Of a DNA stretch of 64,000 nucleotides, positions 24,760-34,206 are shown one piece after another. Where the stretch lies: assembly GCA_900618425.1 (NCBI GenBank), contig UZAN01039625.1:1-64000 (forward strand), read 5' to 3'. How positions within the stretch are numbered: the first letter of the stretch is position 1; the number at the start of each line of letters is the position of its first letter. The notes beneath the pieces are model-generated. The model was given only the letters and a program-made list of their open reading frames with translations, ran no database searches and was not told the origin of the DNA. The translations under genes and the position numbers were made by a program. The DNA comes from Echinostoma caproni. Its lineage: Eukaryota; Platyhelminthes; Trematoda; Plagiorchiida; Echinostomatidae.

Positions 24760-26215
24760 AAAACTGGAAACCGTGGTTAAAGATTGTGGTATTCCTATTC
24801 ACAGATGGTGTTTTTCACACATTAGATCAGTTGGTTTGCAACTTCGGACCTTAAACACACCCAGCGGATAATGGTTAACCGAATTGGGTTGTATTATGCT
24901 AGTTTGATCTCATAAAATTTGTTCAGACAATCGATGCCGTCCAAGTAGTGTTGCTCACCAACACCACCATCTCATCGACCCCCGAAAGTAACGTGTTCAA
25001 ATCTGGAGATCGTCGACTGATTTCTTCATCGCGGATGAAATCTCTTTGTCCGACCGTTTCTCTCTTCCTACAGACTGGTGTTTATTTGAAAAAAAACGAT
25101 AGAAACAATAAAAAGGGAGAGGAAAATATGCAAAACGAGATAGTTCATATAATAAAGACCAAGCCCAAAACCGAACAGAGTTAAACCGGTCTGCTGAAAG
25201 CAACTTGCCATGTGACCGATTGGTTACATGTTGATGCAAGACCAACAACCCATGGTGTTCTTACGTTTTATTTGTACAACTCACAGTGTGTGTACACATC
25301 TGGTAGCTGCTTATACACGACCAGTGAGAATTTCGTACTGGTTGCTCACTGAATACTCACTCGCTTGGAAACACACGTACACACACAAACACAGTGGTAC
25401 GACCGTTCTCGTGTCATCAAAATCAATTGATTCACAATGCATGTGTTATAAAAGTTGTGTTTGGCGTGAATCACTCGTCTCGGATTGTCCTAATTCAGAG
25501 TAAGTTATTCGTGATCTCTTTCCTTTTGATAAGATCTTATACTTGCTGATGTTCTGCAATTTTTCCCAAGTGATACTTCTAAAACCGAGTGGGCCCAATC
25601 TTCACTCTCAAAAAGTGTGGGAATCTCACCAGCAAGCAAAACAATTCGGTCATCGCATTGTTGGAATGAGCACACTTTGGTACTAGCTTTTTCCAATTCA
25701 CTGTTATCAAATTGGGCATGCAGAGTGGAGCTGGAATCTGGAATAGGATTAAGTTTCAACCNCCCGCCGTTTCACGGAGAGTATTGTACGAACGCTGATG
25801 CAAAGTGCACATTTTATCTCATATCTGGACGCATAAAGTATGCAATAATTTTGATTTTTATGGAAACTCAAACTTAAAAGGAAATTCGGTATGATTTCTG
25901 CTTATTATTGGCCACTGGCTGGTCTGCAAAGCTATTCAAAGAACAATAAATTGTGTTATATGTGTACTTAGAAGAGCTCATAGCATTATTCCCTGCACAA
26001 ATTCAGTTACAAGCAGTCTAAATTTGTAAAATGTATTTTATCTATGTTATATGATTAGGATTAGTTGTAGTTGTTAAAAGGACCGTATTAAAGAAAAAAT
26101 AGTTTTTTATGTTTCGCATTTCACTCAGAGTTACTTGTGAGTATTGGTTTGGGATAATCGATTTTTATTGATTTAAGCTGACTATCCTTCGGAATTCACC
26201 TTAAAGCACAATCCT
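24760..26215. other. No recognisable gene or element
   Basis: Several short open frames without motif support. N at 25,762. Nothing else seen. Confidence 0.4.
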
Positions 26216-26222
26216 CAGTTCA

Positions 26223-26320
26223 TCGATTCAGTCATACAGTCGGAAGCACCAGACTCGAGTTTCTCTTATTGGTGCTCATTAGTAGTGCATATCTACCGTC
26301 CCGACCAGAATTATGTGAAA
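26223..26320 (+). repeat. Dispersed repeat copy (pair with 59.8 kb)
   Basis: Contains the 19-mer AGTGCATATCTACCGTCCC at 26,284-26,302, which is repeated exactly at 59,888-59,906. About 60 nt upstream both copies also share a CGAYTCAGTCA block in the same orientation. The intervening sequence is diverged, which suggests an old interspersed repeat. Family unknown. Confidence 0.5.
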
Positions 26321-26329
26321 AAACACCAC

Positions 26330-26750
26330 GAAACATCGTAGTCTGAAATTCAAAGTCATCCACTTAGTCAATTAACGGTTTGGCTACCAAGCCCCGTGCT
26401 GCCCGGAAAGAACTGGCCGAAAACGATTCGTCCTAATGTATACTGACCAAATTCCAGCGCTCCAGTTATCTTTCTTCAACACAAAGAACTAATTCCGTAT
26501 TACTTCACAGGTTTCCATAGATCTATGTGAAGTGGATTAGGATAGTCCCCCAGGATGCTTTTAGTGGCCTGAGCAGTTAGAACAGTATAACCAAACATAT
26601 GCTTTGGAACTTTTTCCAAAGCATTGCATAAAGCAATATATTCTGATGAATTTGTTGTTGCATTTCAAATTTTACTAATTAGTCTTTCTTGTTTTATATT
26701 CACAAACAGTTTCTAAGTAATAATGACAAAATTAATAATGTTTTTACCTT
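26330..26750. other. Downstream flank of the reverse-strand terminal exon
   Basis: AT-rich, no coding signature. It would hold the 3' UTR of the reverse-strand gene whose last coding exon ends at 26,755. Confidence 0.35.
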
Positions 26751-26753
26751 ATG

Positions 26754-26759
26754 TTTATT
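26754..26759 (-). promoter_or_regulatory. AATAAA polyadenylation signal overlapping stop
   Basis: The reverse strand reads AATAAA at 26,759-26,754, overlapping the TAA of the terminal exon. This is a plausible signal for transcript 3' end formation, though an isolated hexamer is common in AT-rich DNA. Confidence 0.3.
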
Positions 26760-27056
26760 TATCAAATATATCAATTTGGAGAAAACTTTCAGGATGGACC
26801 GTGAGTCTAGTCAATAACTGCCTGGGGGAATGTAAGACTAGAACGGAATCCCAATTGACGATCCGCAGGTTACTTTCAGAATGACTTAATGACTTAACCG
26901 CAGCCACTTGGGCGTATAATGTGGTTGGAATCGTGTGTGCGGCAAAATTTCCCCCGTGAACTGATGGACCGTACAACGGATTATGGATCGAGTCTCTGTC
27001 TGAGCTGGAACCATCGACATATAGGAGGTTCTCTGTGGAAAGGGTATACTGACAAT
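26755..27056 (-). CDS. Terminal coding exon, NPxY-bearing cytoplasmic-tail-like region
   Basis: A reverse-strand 3' terminal exon. It is preceded by a clean acceptor (ACTTTCCTTTCTTTCAG) placing the exon start at 27,056 in phase 1. It then stays open for about 100 codons to TAA at 26,755, and an AATAAA overlaps the stop codon. The protein segment is hydrophilic and rich in serine, with NPLY (codons at 26,982-26,971) inside DSIHNPLYGPSVHGG. NPxY is the classical internalisation and PTB-binding motif of receptor tails (LDL-receptor family, integrin beta). There is no membrane segment in this exon, so the transmembrane exon should lie upstream, at higher coordinates. I could not find it within 7 kb. 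Receptor-tail identity is an inference from one motif; the exon itself is better supported. Confidence 0.5.
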
Positions 27057-27059
27057 CTG

Positions 27060-28025
27060 AAAGAAAGGAAAGTATAGACACTGAATCAAAAGTGGGACAT
27101 AAAATAACTCACATTAAAATGGAATGGCCAATTGCTGATTTCGTTACAGGTAATAGATTTAGGTTAACCTAAGTGTCTGTACGCAATAAAACGTATGCAT
27201 ACGTTTAACTGCTGAGTGAAGATTTAGAATATTCGGAAAATGGTTGTTTTTAATTCCTATCCAAACTTGTTGAACATAATCCCTATAAATCGTACTCATC
27301 CGGCAAATAATTATTTAAATATTGAGCATAGCTGCGTTCTGCAACGTTATGGGAAAATCACCTTCAGAGATGTTGAACAAAACTGCAAAGCCACGGACGC
27401 AGTTCATTCATTCACAATTTTGAGAGCTTATGACTAAGAAATTAGAATGAACGGCTATTCGCTTTGTATGTCAAATCATCCATTTATCCCTGATATATGG
27501 ATTTTTGTTAATTATTATCTCGCTGCTGTAGTTTTCGACAGGTAAAAGACAATTTTAGGGTCATTTGATTAATGTACAAAGCGCCACTTGAGAAGCGAGA
27601 AAATAAAGTAGCTTATTCAATGAGTGTGTATTCAAAGTTTAATACGATTTTGTCTTGATTACGAGCATGTTCCTTCTGAAAGAGATCGAATAATTTTTGA
27701 TTTCAGAAGTGGTTAGTTAACATACAGAATATAGTCAACCAATTCTGCCCAAAATTTCTGATCATCCTATTAATTTGGTAATCAGAATATGTTTTTAGTC
27801 ATTTGGTGTCCGTGTTGAACGGTGCAAATAGTCGTGGTGTGTTGACTCGGGGAATATATAGTTTGAGCGTGACTCTGCAGATGTCGTGTGTTCATATATA
27901 CTTTTCGCCGAGCTTTCTAGTTAAATTGGCATCCTAGGGAAATCATCGAATAACGATGACAACAAGAAATACCTGCGTGATACCAAAAGACTCAAAAATT
28001 ATATGAAGTATTTTGAATGTTTATA
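27060..28025. other. Probable intron of the reverse-strand gene
   Basis: AT-rich. A GTGAGT donor-like site on the reverse strand near 27,113 would give a short intron, but joining it to the terminal exon creates an in-frame stop, so I did not use it. Nothing else recognised. Confidence 0.35.
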
Positions 28026-28032
28026 TCATTAA

Positions 28033-28230
28033 GAGCTTCATTGTTCATCAGACTATTTTTCTTTAGAAGAAAATCCACGCTCGATAACCCTCACAAGGTA
28101 CTTACAGATATTTCGTCCGACTCTTACAAAACCCATTAGCTTGTCACGAAGCCCATCTGTATTTGGCTTGATTCACGCCGTTCCTTGTCAATGGCAGAAG
28201 AACGATGTACCACTGACAGTGTTGTCCTAA
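28033..28230 (+). mobile_element. Possible Penelope-like linker/GIY-YIG fragment
   Basis: An open frame of 65 codons without a start methionine. It contains RYLQIFRPTLTKPISLSRSP, then FGLIHAVPCQ. The pattern 'PTxTLxxxL ... GxxYxIPC' is the linker just ahead of the GIY-YIG motif in one Penelope lineage, and the sequence beyond the stop (28,231-28,260) gives TRTDQ-like residues where 'GxTxR' is expected. The match is by eye and short. It would represent a different Penelope subfamily from the other copies here. Confidence 0.3.
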
Positions 28231-28234
28231 ACCA

Positions 28235-29245
28235 AACTCGGACAGATCAGATGTGCGAATAGCGTCGGAATAACGGTTGTTTTTGCATGTATTTCACTCA
28301 TGATAGATGATTTGGACACATGTCAAAGAGCTATTGTTACATGCATTTAAAACTTTTCAGCATCCGTGTTAGGGCACATCGATTCTGCATCATGAACTGA
28401 CCTGACATGCATTGAGGTGAATTAAACTGGTTATAAAAACCAAATTGTATTGGTTGTCTCAAGCGTGCATTCACAAAGCACTTAATTCTCACGGTGTCTC
28501 TCGAATAGCTCAAACAACTGGTTTGTAGCACGTGAATGCACAAATATCACCAATAGCTCGCTGTTTCACAATAATCAAGTTGATGCGGCAACGCGACAAT
28601 GCGATTATTTGGAAGTCGAGCTCGATCACACAGAATTAAGGGTTTCTACATGCAAAATCATCGCATAAACAAGCACTCAAACTAATTAGGAATCAGGTCA
28701 ACTATCGATTGGGAATCATGTAATCAGGGCAAATATTTCTTTCAACGATGATGTGTATAATTGTACAATCGAATTTTACCATGCCTACAAAAGTAAACCA
28801 TGGATAATGTTCACGTGATTTACGTAAATTCCAAAGATAATCTCTTATGGATTATATTGGGTTTGTGGAGGAAAATAAGCTCTTATTCACCAAGTGTTTG
28901 CAATGCGTTTATCAAAATAGGATGCTCTGGAAAACAAGTTTTGGGTGCAGTTATTATTCACTTGACTATCGATTATTTCTTTCGATCAATGAAACTCAAT
29001 GAGCGCTTTCAATGTATAATTCCATTATGATCATTATTGTTGCTCTCAACTAAGCTTGAACACAGTGAATGAAACCCTTTCAAACCCATAGCAAAGCAAA
29101 AAAACAGCAATGAAACTTGGGATAGTTTATTATAAAGTGGTCAACTGAAAGAGCTTTTAAGTCAACCAATGGTCAACAATTTTTTTAAATGGTGCAATCG
29201 GTCACCGGTAAAGTCAGAGGAACAGACAGATCACGCGATTTTGAA
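28235..29245. other. No recognisable feature
   Basis: AT-rich sequence. Short frames at 28,337-28,543 (reverse) and 28,800-29,030 (forward) have no recognised motif or splice support. Confidence 0.35.
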
Positions 29246-29248
29246 CTG

Positions 29249-29545
29249 CTAGCTCGGACTATCATCTATACTTAGGCTACTTGCTGGGGAAGAAAAGACT
29301 GATAATTTTTCTTTGCAAACGTTTAGGCTCACACACTGCGTGGAGATTGCCAAGTTTGATGAAACCTTTCTGACAGTTCTTATATGTCTCTTCAGCTTTC
29401 TGCGAGCGTAGATTGTCGGGCAGTCGAGCAAAACCTGATCATCATAGCAGTTACCTGGGTTACAATACACTCTGATGCGGAAGTATTGCATAAACCCTTG
29501 ACAGGAAGCCGTTTTCCCGTATGGCTTCCAAAGTTTAATTGGTCT
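29249..29545 (-). CDS. Candidate cysteine-containing exon, uncertain
   Basis: The reverse strand is open from about 29,545 to the stop at 29,249 and reads IKLWKPYGKTASCQGFM, then YFRIRVYCNPGNCYDD. A consensus-like donor (CCCAG|GTAACT) occurs right after the YCNP codons. The spacing of a tryptophan, then about 14 residues, then Y-x-R-x-R-V-x-C faintly resembles the start of a DSL domain of Notch ligands, but the YYG and later cysteines are missing. The opposite strand (29,384-29,638) is also open. No good acceptor was found. Treat as a weak hint. Confidence 0.15.
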   Translation of the reverse strand, partial: RPIKLWKPYGKTASCQGFMQYFRIRVYCNPGNCYDDQVLLDCPTIYARRKLKRHIRTVRKVSSNLAISTQCVSLNVCKEKLSVFSSPASSLSIDDSPS

Positions 29546-29639
29546 TTCTCATTTGGTGCATTACATAGAGGGTTTATTCATTTGTATCACACAAAAATGT
29601 GTACCGAGTTGCCGCTCAAACATCACCTCGTCCTGTAGA

Positions 29640-30180
29640 ATAACTGACGAACTTAGAAAGCGTAATGTGGTAGGCAAAGAGAACGTCAGTACACTGAGTA
29701 AATCCTATAAATCATTGAGTAAATTCCGTTAATTATGGACCAGTAACTGTGTTAACAATCTTGGCAACCGTAATTAGCGAAACTGGAAAGAAATGTCTCC
29801 AATGAAGGGTTATGATTCAGATGTGTATCCACCGTGAATAAGCAATCAATAACAGCAATAATACCTTCCAATTAGTAGTCCCAAAATTATTCTCATGAAT
29901 GCTCTGTCAGGGGCTATCTGGAGCGTACATGATTGTTTTGGTTCTGCTGATTTGTTAATCTGGTATTTTTTTGAGCCGAAATAGGACACCTCACTATGTC
30001 CTTAGTTGTCGCTTTTATCTGAGACCAGCAAACGAGGGTCGTAGCTAGTCCCTTAGTTTACAATGCTTTTGCATGTGTTTCATAAATAAACGGTGAATGT
30101 TTGGATTAGCCCCTTCGGCTTTTCACAGTAACCAAACACTGGTAATGATCTTGGGTGTAGGTTTCCCTCACGCATTCACA
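29640..30180. other. No recognisable feature
   Basis: Nothing supported on either strand. Confidence 0.4.
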
Positions 30181-30194
30181 CAAGGTGATGACCG

Positions 30195-30345
30195 TGAACC
30201 GTGTGGATCAGGGGCAGGTGTTTGAAGTCCCAAGGTTCACGCTTCGTGTGCTGACAGGGGCACAAAAGGTACGTACTGATGATGAGTCACAAACAGGACG
30301 AAACAACATCTCAATGCTCTCTGTTGGTCATCACAAATCTTTCCA
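30195..30345 (+). repeat. Diverged SINE-like repeat with hammerhead-type core
   Basis: This resembles the 14.8-15.0 kb repeat in the same order: an A-box-like GTGGATCAGGGG, a GAAGTCCCAAGGTTCACG segment in the B-box position, the hammerhead boxes, and a pyrimidine-rich segment after GAAAC that aligns loosely with the other two copies. Divergence is high, so membership of the same family is an inference. Confidence 0.35.
30276..30310 (+). ncRNA. Hammerhead-ribozyme-like core
   Basis: The sequence reads CTGATGATGAG, then TC, a short loop, GGAC and GAAAC (30,300-30,304). This is the hammerhead core with one TGA triplet duplicated. Helix II pairs GTC (30,286-30,288) with GAC (30,297-30,299), and the loop resembles the CAAAUA loop of schistosome hammerheads. 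ATC (30,308-30,310) is a permissible cleavage triplet. Helices I and III are poor. Probably decayed. Confidence 0.4.
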
Positions 30346-30789
30346 TCGTATTTACTTGCGACTTAACTACTTGAGCATATGCAGTAGACTTGAGGAGAAC
30401 AATGTTAGGACCACGAAATAAAAATCCTTCTTCTATACTCAGATTTGATCGACAGCTGAAAAATGGGGAAATATAATACGTAGCTTTGAGTGTCAAATCC
30501 TGTAACATCCTTCACTCAGCTCGAAAAACAACGCATCTCTATCCCTTTTGTAATTTACAATGGCCTTGGAGGTCGCAGAACCATCTGAGCTTCACAGCAG
30601 ATGCACAAATTCAATCGAGGCTTCGTTTTGTGCCTTTGTGTAACACTGCTGCCAACGGCTCACAGCACTAGCAACATTCTTCTGTCCGGGGATGCAGTGG
30701 ATTCGACGGTGACAGGTAGGTAGATGAATAGCCTATCGTATAGGTCTGGTGAAATTCAATTAATCCATTCCTTTATCTTCACCTATGTG

Positions 30790-30919
30790 CAACCTTATCA
30801 CTGCGGATAGAAACGCTTACTGCATTATGCAAGGCTCAAAGTACGTTTGTGGTGAAACCTACATCGATAGAACAGAAAGGGCGTTACGTAACGGAATCTC
30901 TAAACACATTCCAATTTGA
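30790..30919 (+). mobile_element. Penelope-like GIY-YIG remnant
   Basis: The frame at 30,842-30,919 reads YVCGETYIDRTERALRNGIS, then KHIP. This is the 'CGxTYIGRTERxLxxRIxEHxP' core of a Penelope GIY-YIG nuclease with the glycine of GRT changed to aspartate. A TGA follows. No RT was found upstream. A small inactive fragment. Confidence 0.65.
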
Positions 30920-30924
30920 GTTTA

Positions 30925-32185
30925 GATACAAGTCGCAAAAACTGTGAAAATAGAGCAACATGAATATAAGCGTCGTTAACACCAAATTCCACTTTCTGCA
31001 ACATTTACAGATAACGTTACCGTTTTAATCGAGAAGAGACATTTGTGATCATCCGCACGGTTGATAATGCTATGCTGCTGAATATTGCTTCGGAGATTAC
31101 TAGCATTTTTGAAAGCCCTCGTTTATTGCTGTTACTCTACCATGGCTATTCTTCTCAAAATTTATTCAATATCTAGCCTCTAGCCTCCAACCTTTGCACA
31201 TGTATCTGTGCCTATCACAATCATAACCGTTCACCCATTCCAACTACAGGCTTATCTCATCTCGCACTTTTGCCTACATAAACCTCTTGAGTGTAAACTA
31301 ACGGACATGAAAGGGGTTTGTTTTTAGCTTTCTCAAGCCTTTAGTGGTTAATTCATATTTCAGGACTTCTCTTTATTTCATCCTTTTTGACAGCAACATG
31401 GCAGTAATTTTGTGACTGAAAGCTTGTGTATAACTTCCTAAAGCTTCAATACAAATAGAAATACGGATGAACGTTTAGAGCCTTACTTTTATGCTGTCAG
31501 GAATATAAGCCTTGAGAGTTTCTGCAGTTAGCACCAGAATACGAATAACTCTTTGTCTTGACGGATGAGCGCGTTACTGCAGGGAACGGTTTATCTTTTT
31601 ATTATGGTTTTCACTAAATAATTATTTTCATATACCACGGTACTTGTGAGTAAAATTGGAAGCTCTTTACATTTTAATCCGCAATCCAACGCAATGCACA
31701 ACGCAAGTGATTGACTATTTTGTAGTCGAATAGTTAATAGCAGCAAACTTGAAATAAAAAACTAGAAAGTGTTTTATAACTGTTTTAACCCCAGTTGGGT
31801 AAAGCCAATAAAGAATAACTCTCAACTTCAGTGTGGATCAGGAAGGAGATCTTAAAATAAAGCGAACGATTGTGATTCACCTGTTCTGTTCTATTGGAAA
31901 TGGAAAAAGGATTGGAAATTAAACTAGTACTAGTTCAACAGAGGGAAATCATGTCACACAAGGATCACTCGTTAGCTCTCTGTCACGCGCGCGCGAGCAA
32001 AAAGAACGCTTACCGATCTATTTAAAGAGAACCTAATCACATTTGCTAGAAAATTGTAGGAAACACACTGGATGCATCATTATTTTTATGAGCTTTTACT
32101 TTGGATTGATTGATCTTCAGGCACACACTAAGAATAACAGTTCATATCACGAAGTGACCTGAATACCTCCCAGATTGATGTATAA
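30925..32185. other. No recognisable feature
   Basis: AT-rich. A CGCGCGCG run lies near 31,988. Possibly remains of Penelope sequence between two nuclease fragments, but no motif is visible. Confidence 0.35.
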
Positions 32186-32189
32186 CGCA

Positions 32190-32560
32190 GTTTTCAGGAC
32201 AGATGGAGGTGACCGCTTTTTGTGTTTACCAGTTTACTTGCTTCTGTGGCGCAAGTTACGTGGGTGGCACCACCAGACGCCTGGTCGATCGGATGAGAAA
32301 ACACCGCCCAGTTCGGCTCAGTCGGGGACCGATAAAAGCAGGTGCGAGTGCCGTTGCTGTACATCTGGCCGAGACGAACCACACCGTCGATGTGTAGATC
32401 GGACGTTCCGTCCGATCTATTTACCGAAGGGGATCTAAGGATGTGAAAACTCTAGTGTTATCTAAGACAAAGGCGATAGCAATTAGAATAAACAAACCCC
32501 TGTTATGTGCACACAAACAGTTGGTTAAATCCCTTTCCGTCCCATGGCCGTGTGTCCGTA
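32190..32560 (+). mobile_element. Penelope-like GIY-YIG endonuclease remnant
   Basis: The frame from 32,203 reads FCVYQFTCFCGASYVGGTTR, then RLVDRMRKHRP, AVAVHLAETNHTVDV and a stop at about 32,395. This is the full front half of a Penelope GIY-YIG domain. A frameshift at a hairpin (32,395-32,419) leads into a second frame with VLSKTKAIAIRINKPLLC, then VKSLSVPWP, the conserved C-terminal end of these proteins. Coverage from the CxCG motif to the terminal PWP is therefore nearly complete. No reverse transcriptase precedes it. One of the best preserved nuclease copies in the window, but broken. Confidence 0.8.
32395..32419 (+). repeat. Perfect hairpin inside Penelope nuclease remnant
   Basis: TAGATCGGAC (32,395-32,404) pairs perfectly with GTCCGATCTA (32,410-32,419). 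Adding one inner G-C pair gives an 11-bp stem with a 3-nt loop. It sits exactly where the nuclease reading frame breaks. Confidence 0.7.
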
Positions 32561-32564
32561 TTGC

Positions 32565-34200
32565 CCCCACCTAACATTTCAATCGAATATTCACACTCCG
32601 CAAGGGATTATCACCAATCATGCGCTCAGTGTTATTGCATCTCGCTCCCTCCCAACCCCTGAACGTCCATTTCACACACACTAAAACCTCGATTTGACCG
32701 TCTACTTTTGTTATTTCCCTGAGTTATAAAATGTGCTGCAGTGGATACAGCACAGAAACCAAGCTTGTTCGCCACATCTCTGTTTTTCTAATGAATCTAT
32801 CGGAATTATTCACTCAGATAACTTTTTGCTAATGAAATTTTGTGGCGAAGGTGTAATGCAACGAATATAGTGTAAACCAGTTAAATGATACCGCAACAAC
32901 AACAGAAACAAAAAAACGATAAACACGAAAACCACTACTAATAATTATACTATTACTAATATAATGATGATAGTGATTTTAGCAACAATAAAAATAATAA
33001 TTAAAACTCAAGATGGTAATTAAAAACACAAAATAATAAATGGTAGTATCAACTGTCGGAACCAGTTTAAACAGATCGTCTCGCCAGGTAACCAAAGTGG
33101 GCAGCGAGACGAATGATGAATGAAAAGGGAGCGAGCTTCCTATGCGATGAAAAAACAGCAAAACTGATCAATACTTATGATAACACAGCAATATGGCAAA
33201 ATAATTTCAGGAAAGAAGCTTAAATAGGTCATAAAATAAACCGAGTAACTTGAATAATTGGATTATAATGTAAACTTCGCATCTAATATACCAAACGAGG
33301 TTCCAATTTAGAAACTTCTACAATTAACAAAAAACATTGAAGGATACTGGAAAACAGGTAAATCGTGTAGATCACCACTAATTACGATGCTCGTACGAGG
33401 TTTCTTCAGAATTTCTGTCTGAACTGCCATGAAGAGACTAGCTTGCTCCCCAAAACAATCATCAACATTGTGCAAAGCGTCTGCAGCAATTGAAACAGAG
33501 GTAAATCGTCTTGAAAAGATTCACAGGAACTGGTCAAAATGAGATTTAAAGACATGCGCAGCGTTGTTGTTTTGTGAGGGGATTATTGATCACATTATTA
33601 CACTAGATGAACTGTTTTTTTGTTCAGTGCCGGAGAAAACATTTCGCAAAAAACTAAGCGCTCTTTATCCATTTAATTCACGTCTCCGACTGAAACTGAA
33701 AAGACATCAATGTCCAATGGACAGTGACTCATTAAATACGCCGCTCTTGTGAACCATGTGTGATGGTTGTGTAAATTCAGATAAAACTGATTTTGTATAT
33801 TAAATTTAATAAAACTGACTATTTTTTCGAGATCGGGGTATATATTGTTTAGGTAAGAAACGCACTAATCTGCAGATACCAGTTATCACCTTGAACGATC
33901 GTCAAACTTATCACAATGTTACCAAATGTTTTGACATTTTGTACATTATAAATTGAGCGACACGAAGCATCACAGATGAGTACAATCTCCTTTCAATATA
34001 ACCTGAAAGTATACATTATGGCGATTATTCTAATCAAATGAAGCACTGGAATACGCGCTTACGTGATCGAATTTCATCATTTGTTATGCAACCATCACCT
34101 GAATATGAAACACGTGGTTTGTTGTTGTCCCTCTACACACATTACCTTCCTAATTGAAATATTTTGAACTGTTTTCACATTGAAGCTCATAGTGTCATAC
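32565..34200. other. AT-rich sequence upstream of the tetraspanin gene
   Basis: Includes an AT-rich run with AAT/ATA repeats (about 32,940-33,045). No promoter motif is clear. A short frame at 33,564-33,752 contains IIDHIITL, reminiscent of an RT block, but without context. Confidence 0.4.
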
Positions 34201-34206
34201 GGCAAA

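Noticed and set aside
27060..27120. A 56-nt intron joining 27,113 to the NPxY exon
   Set aside because: Joining in the required phase gives an in-frame TAA immediately before the junction.
33564..33752. Forward ORF with GIIDHIITL resembling an RT block (CIDHIITL)
   Set aside because: The match is eight residues long, and neighbouring sequence lacks any other RT motif.
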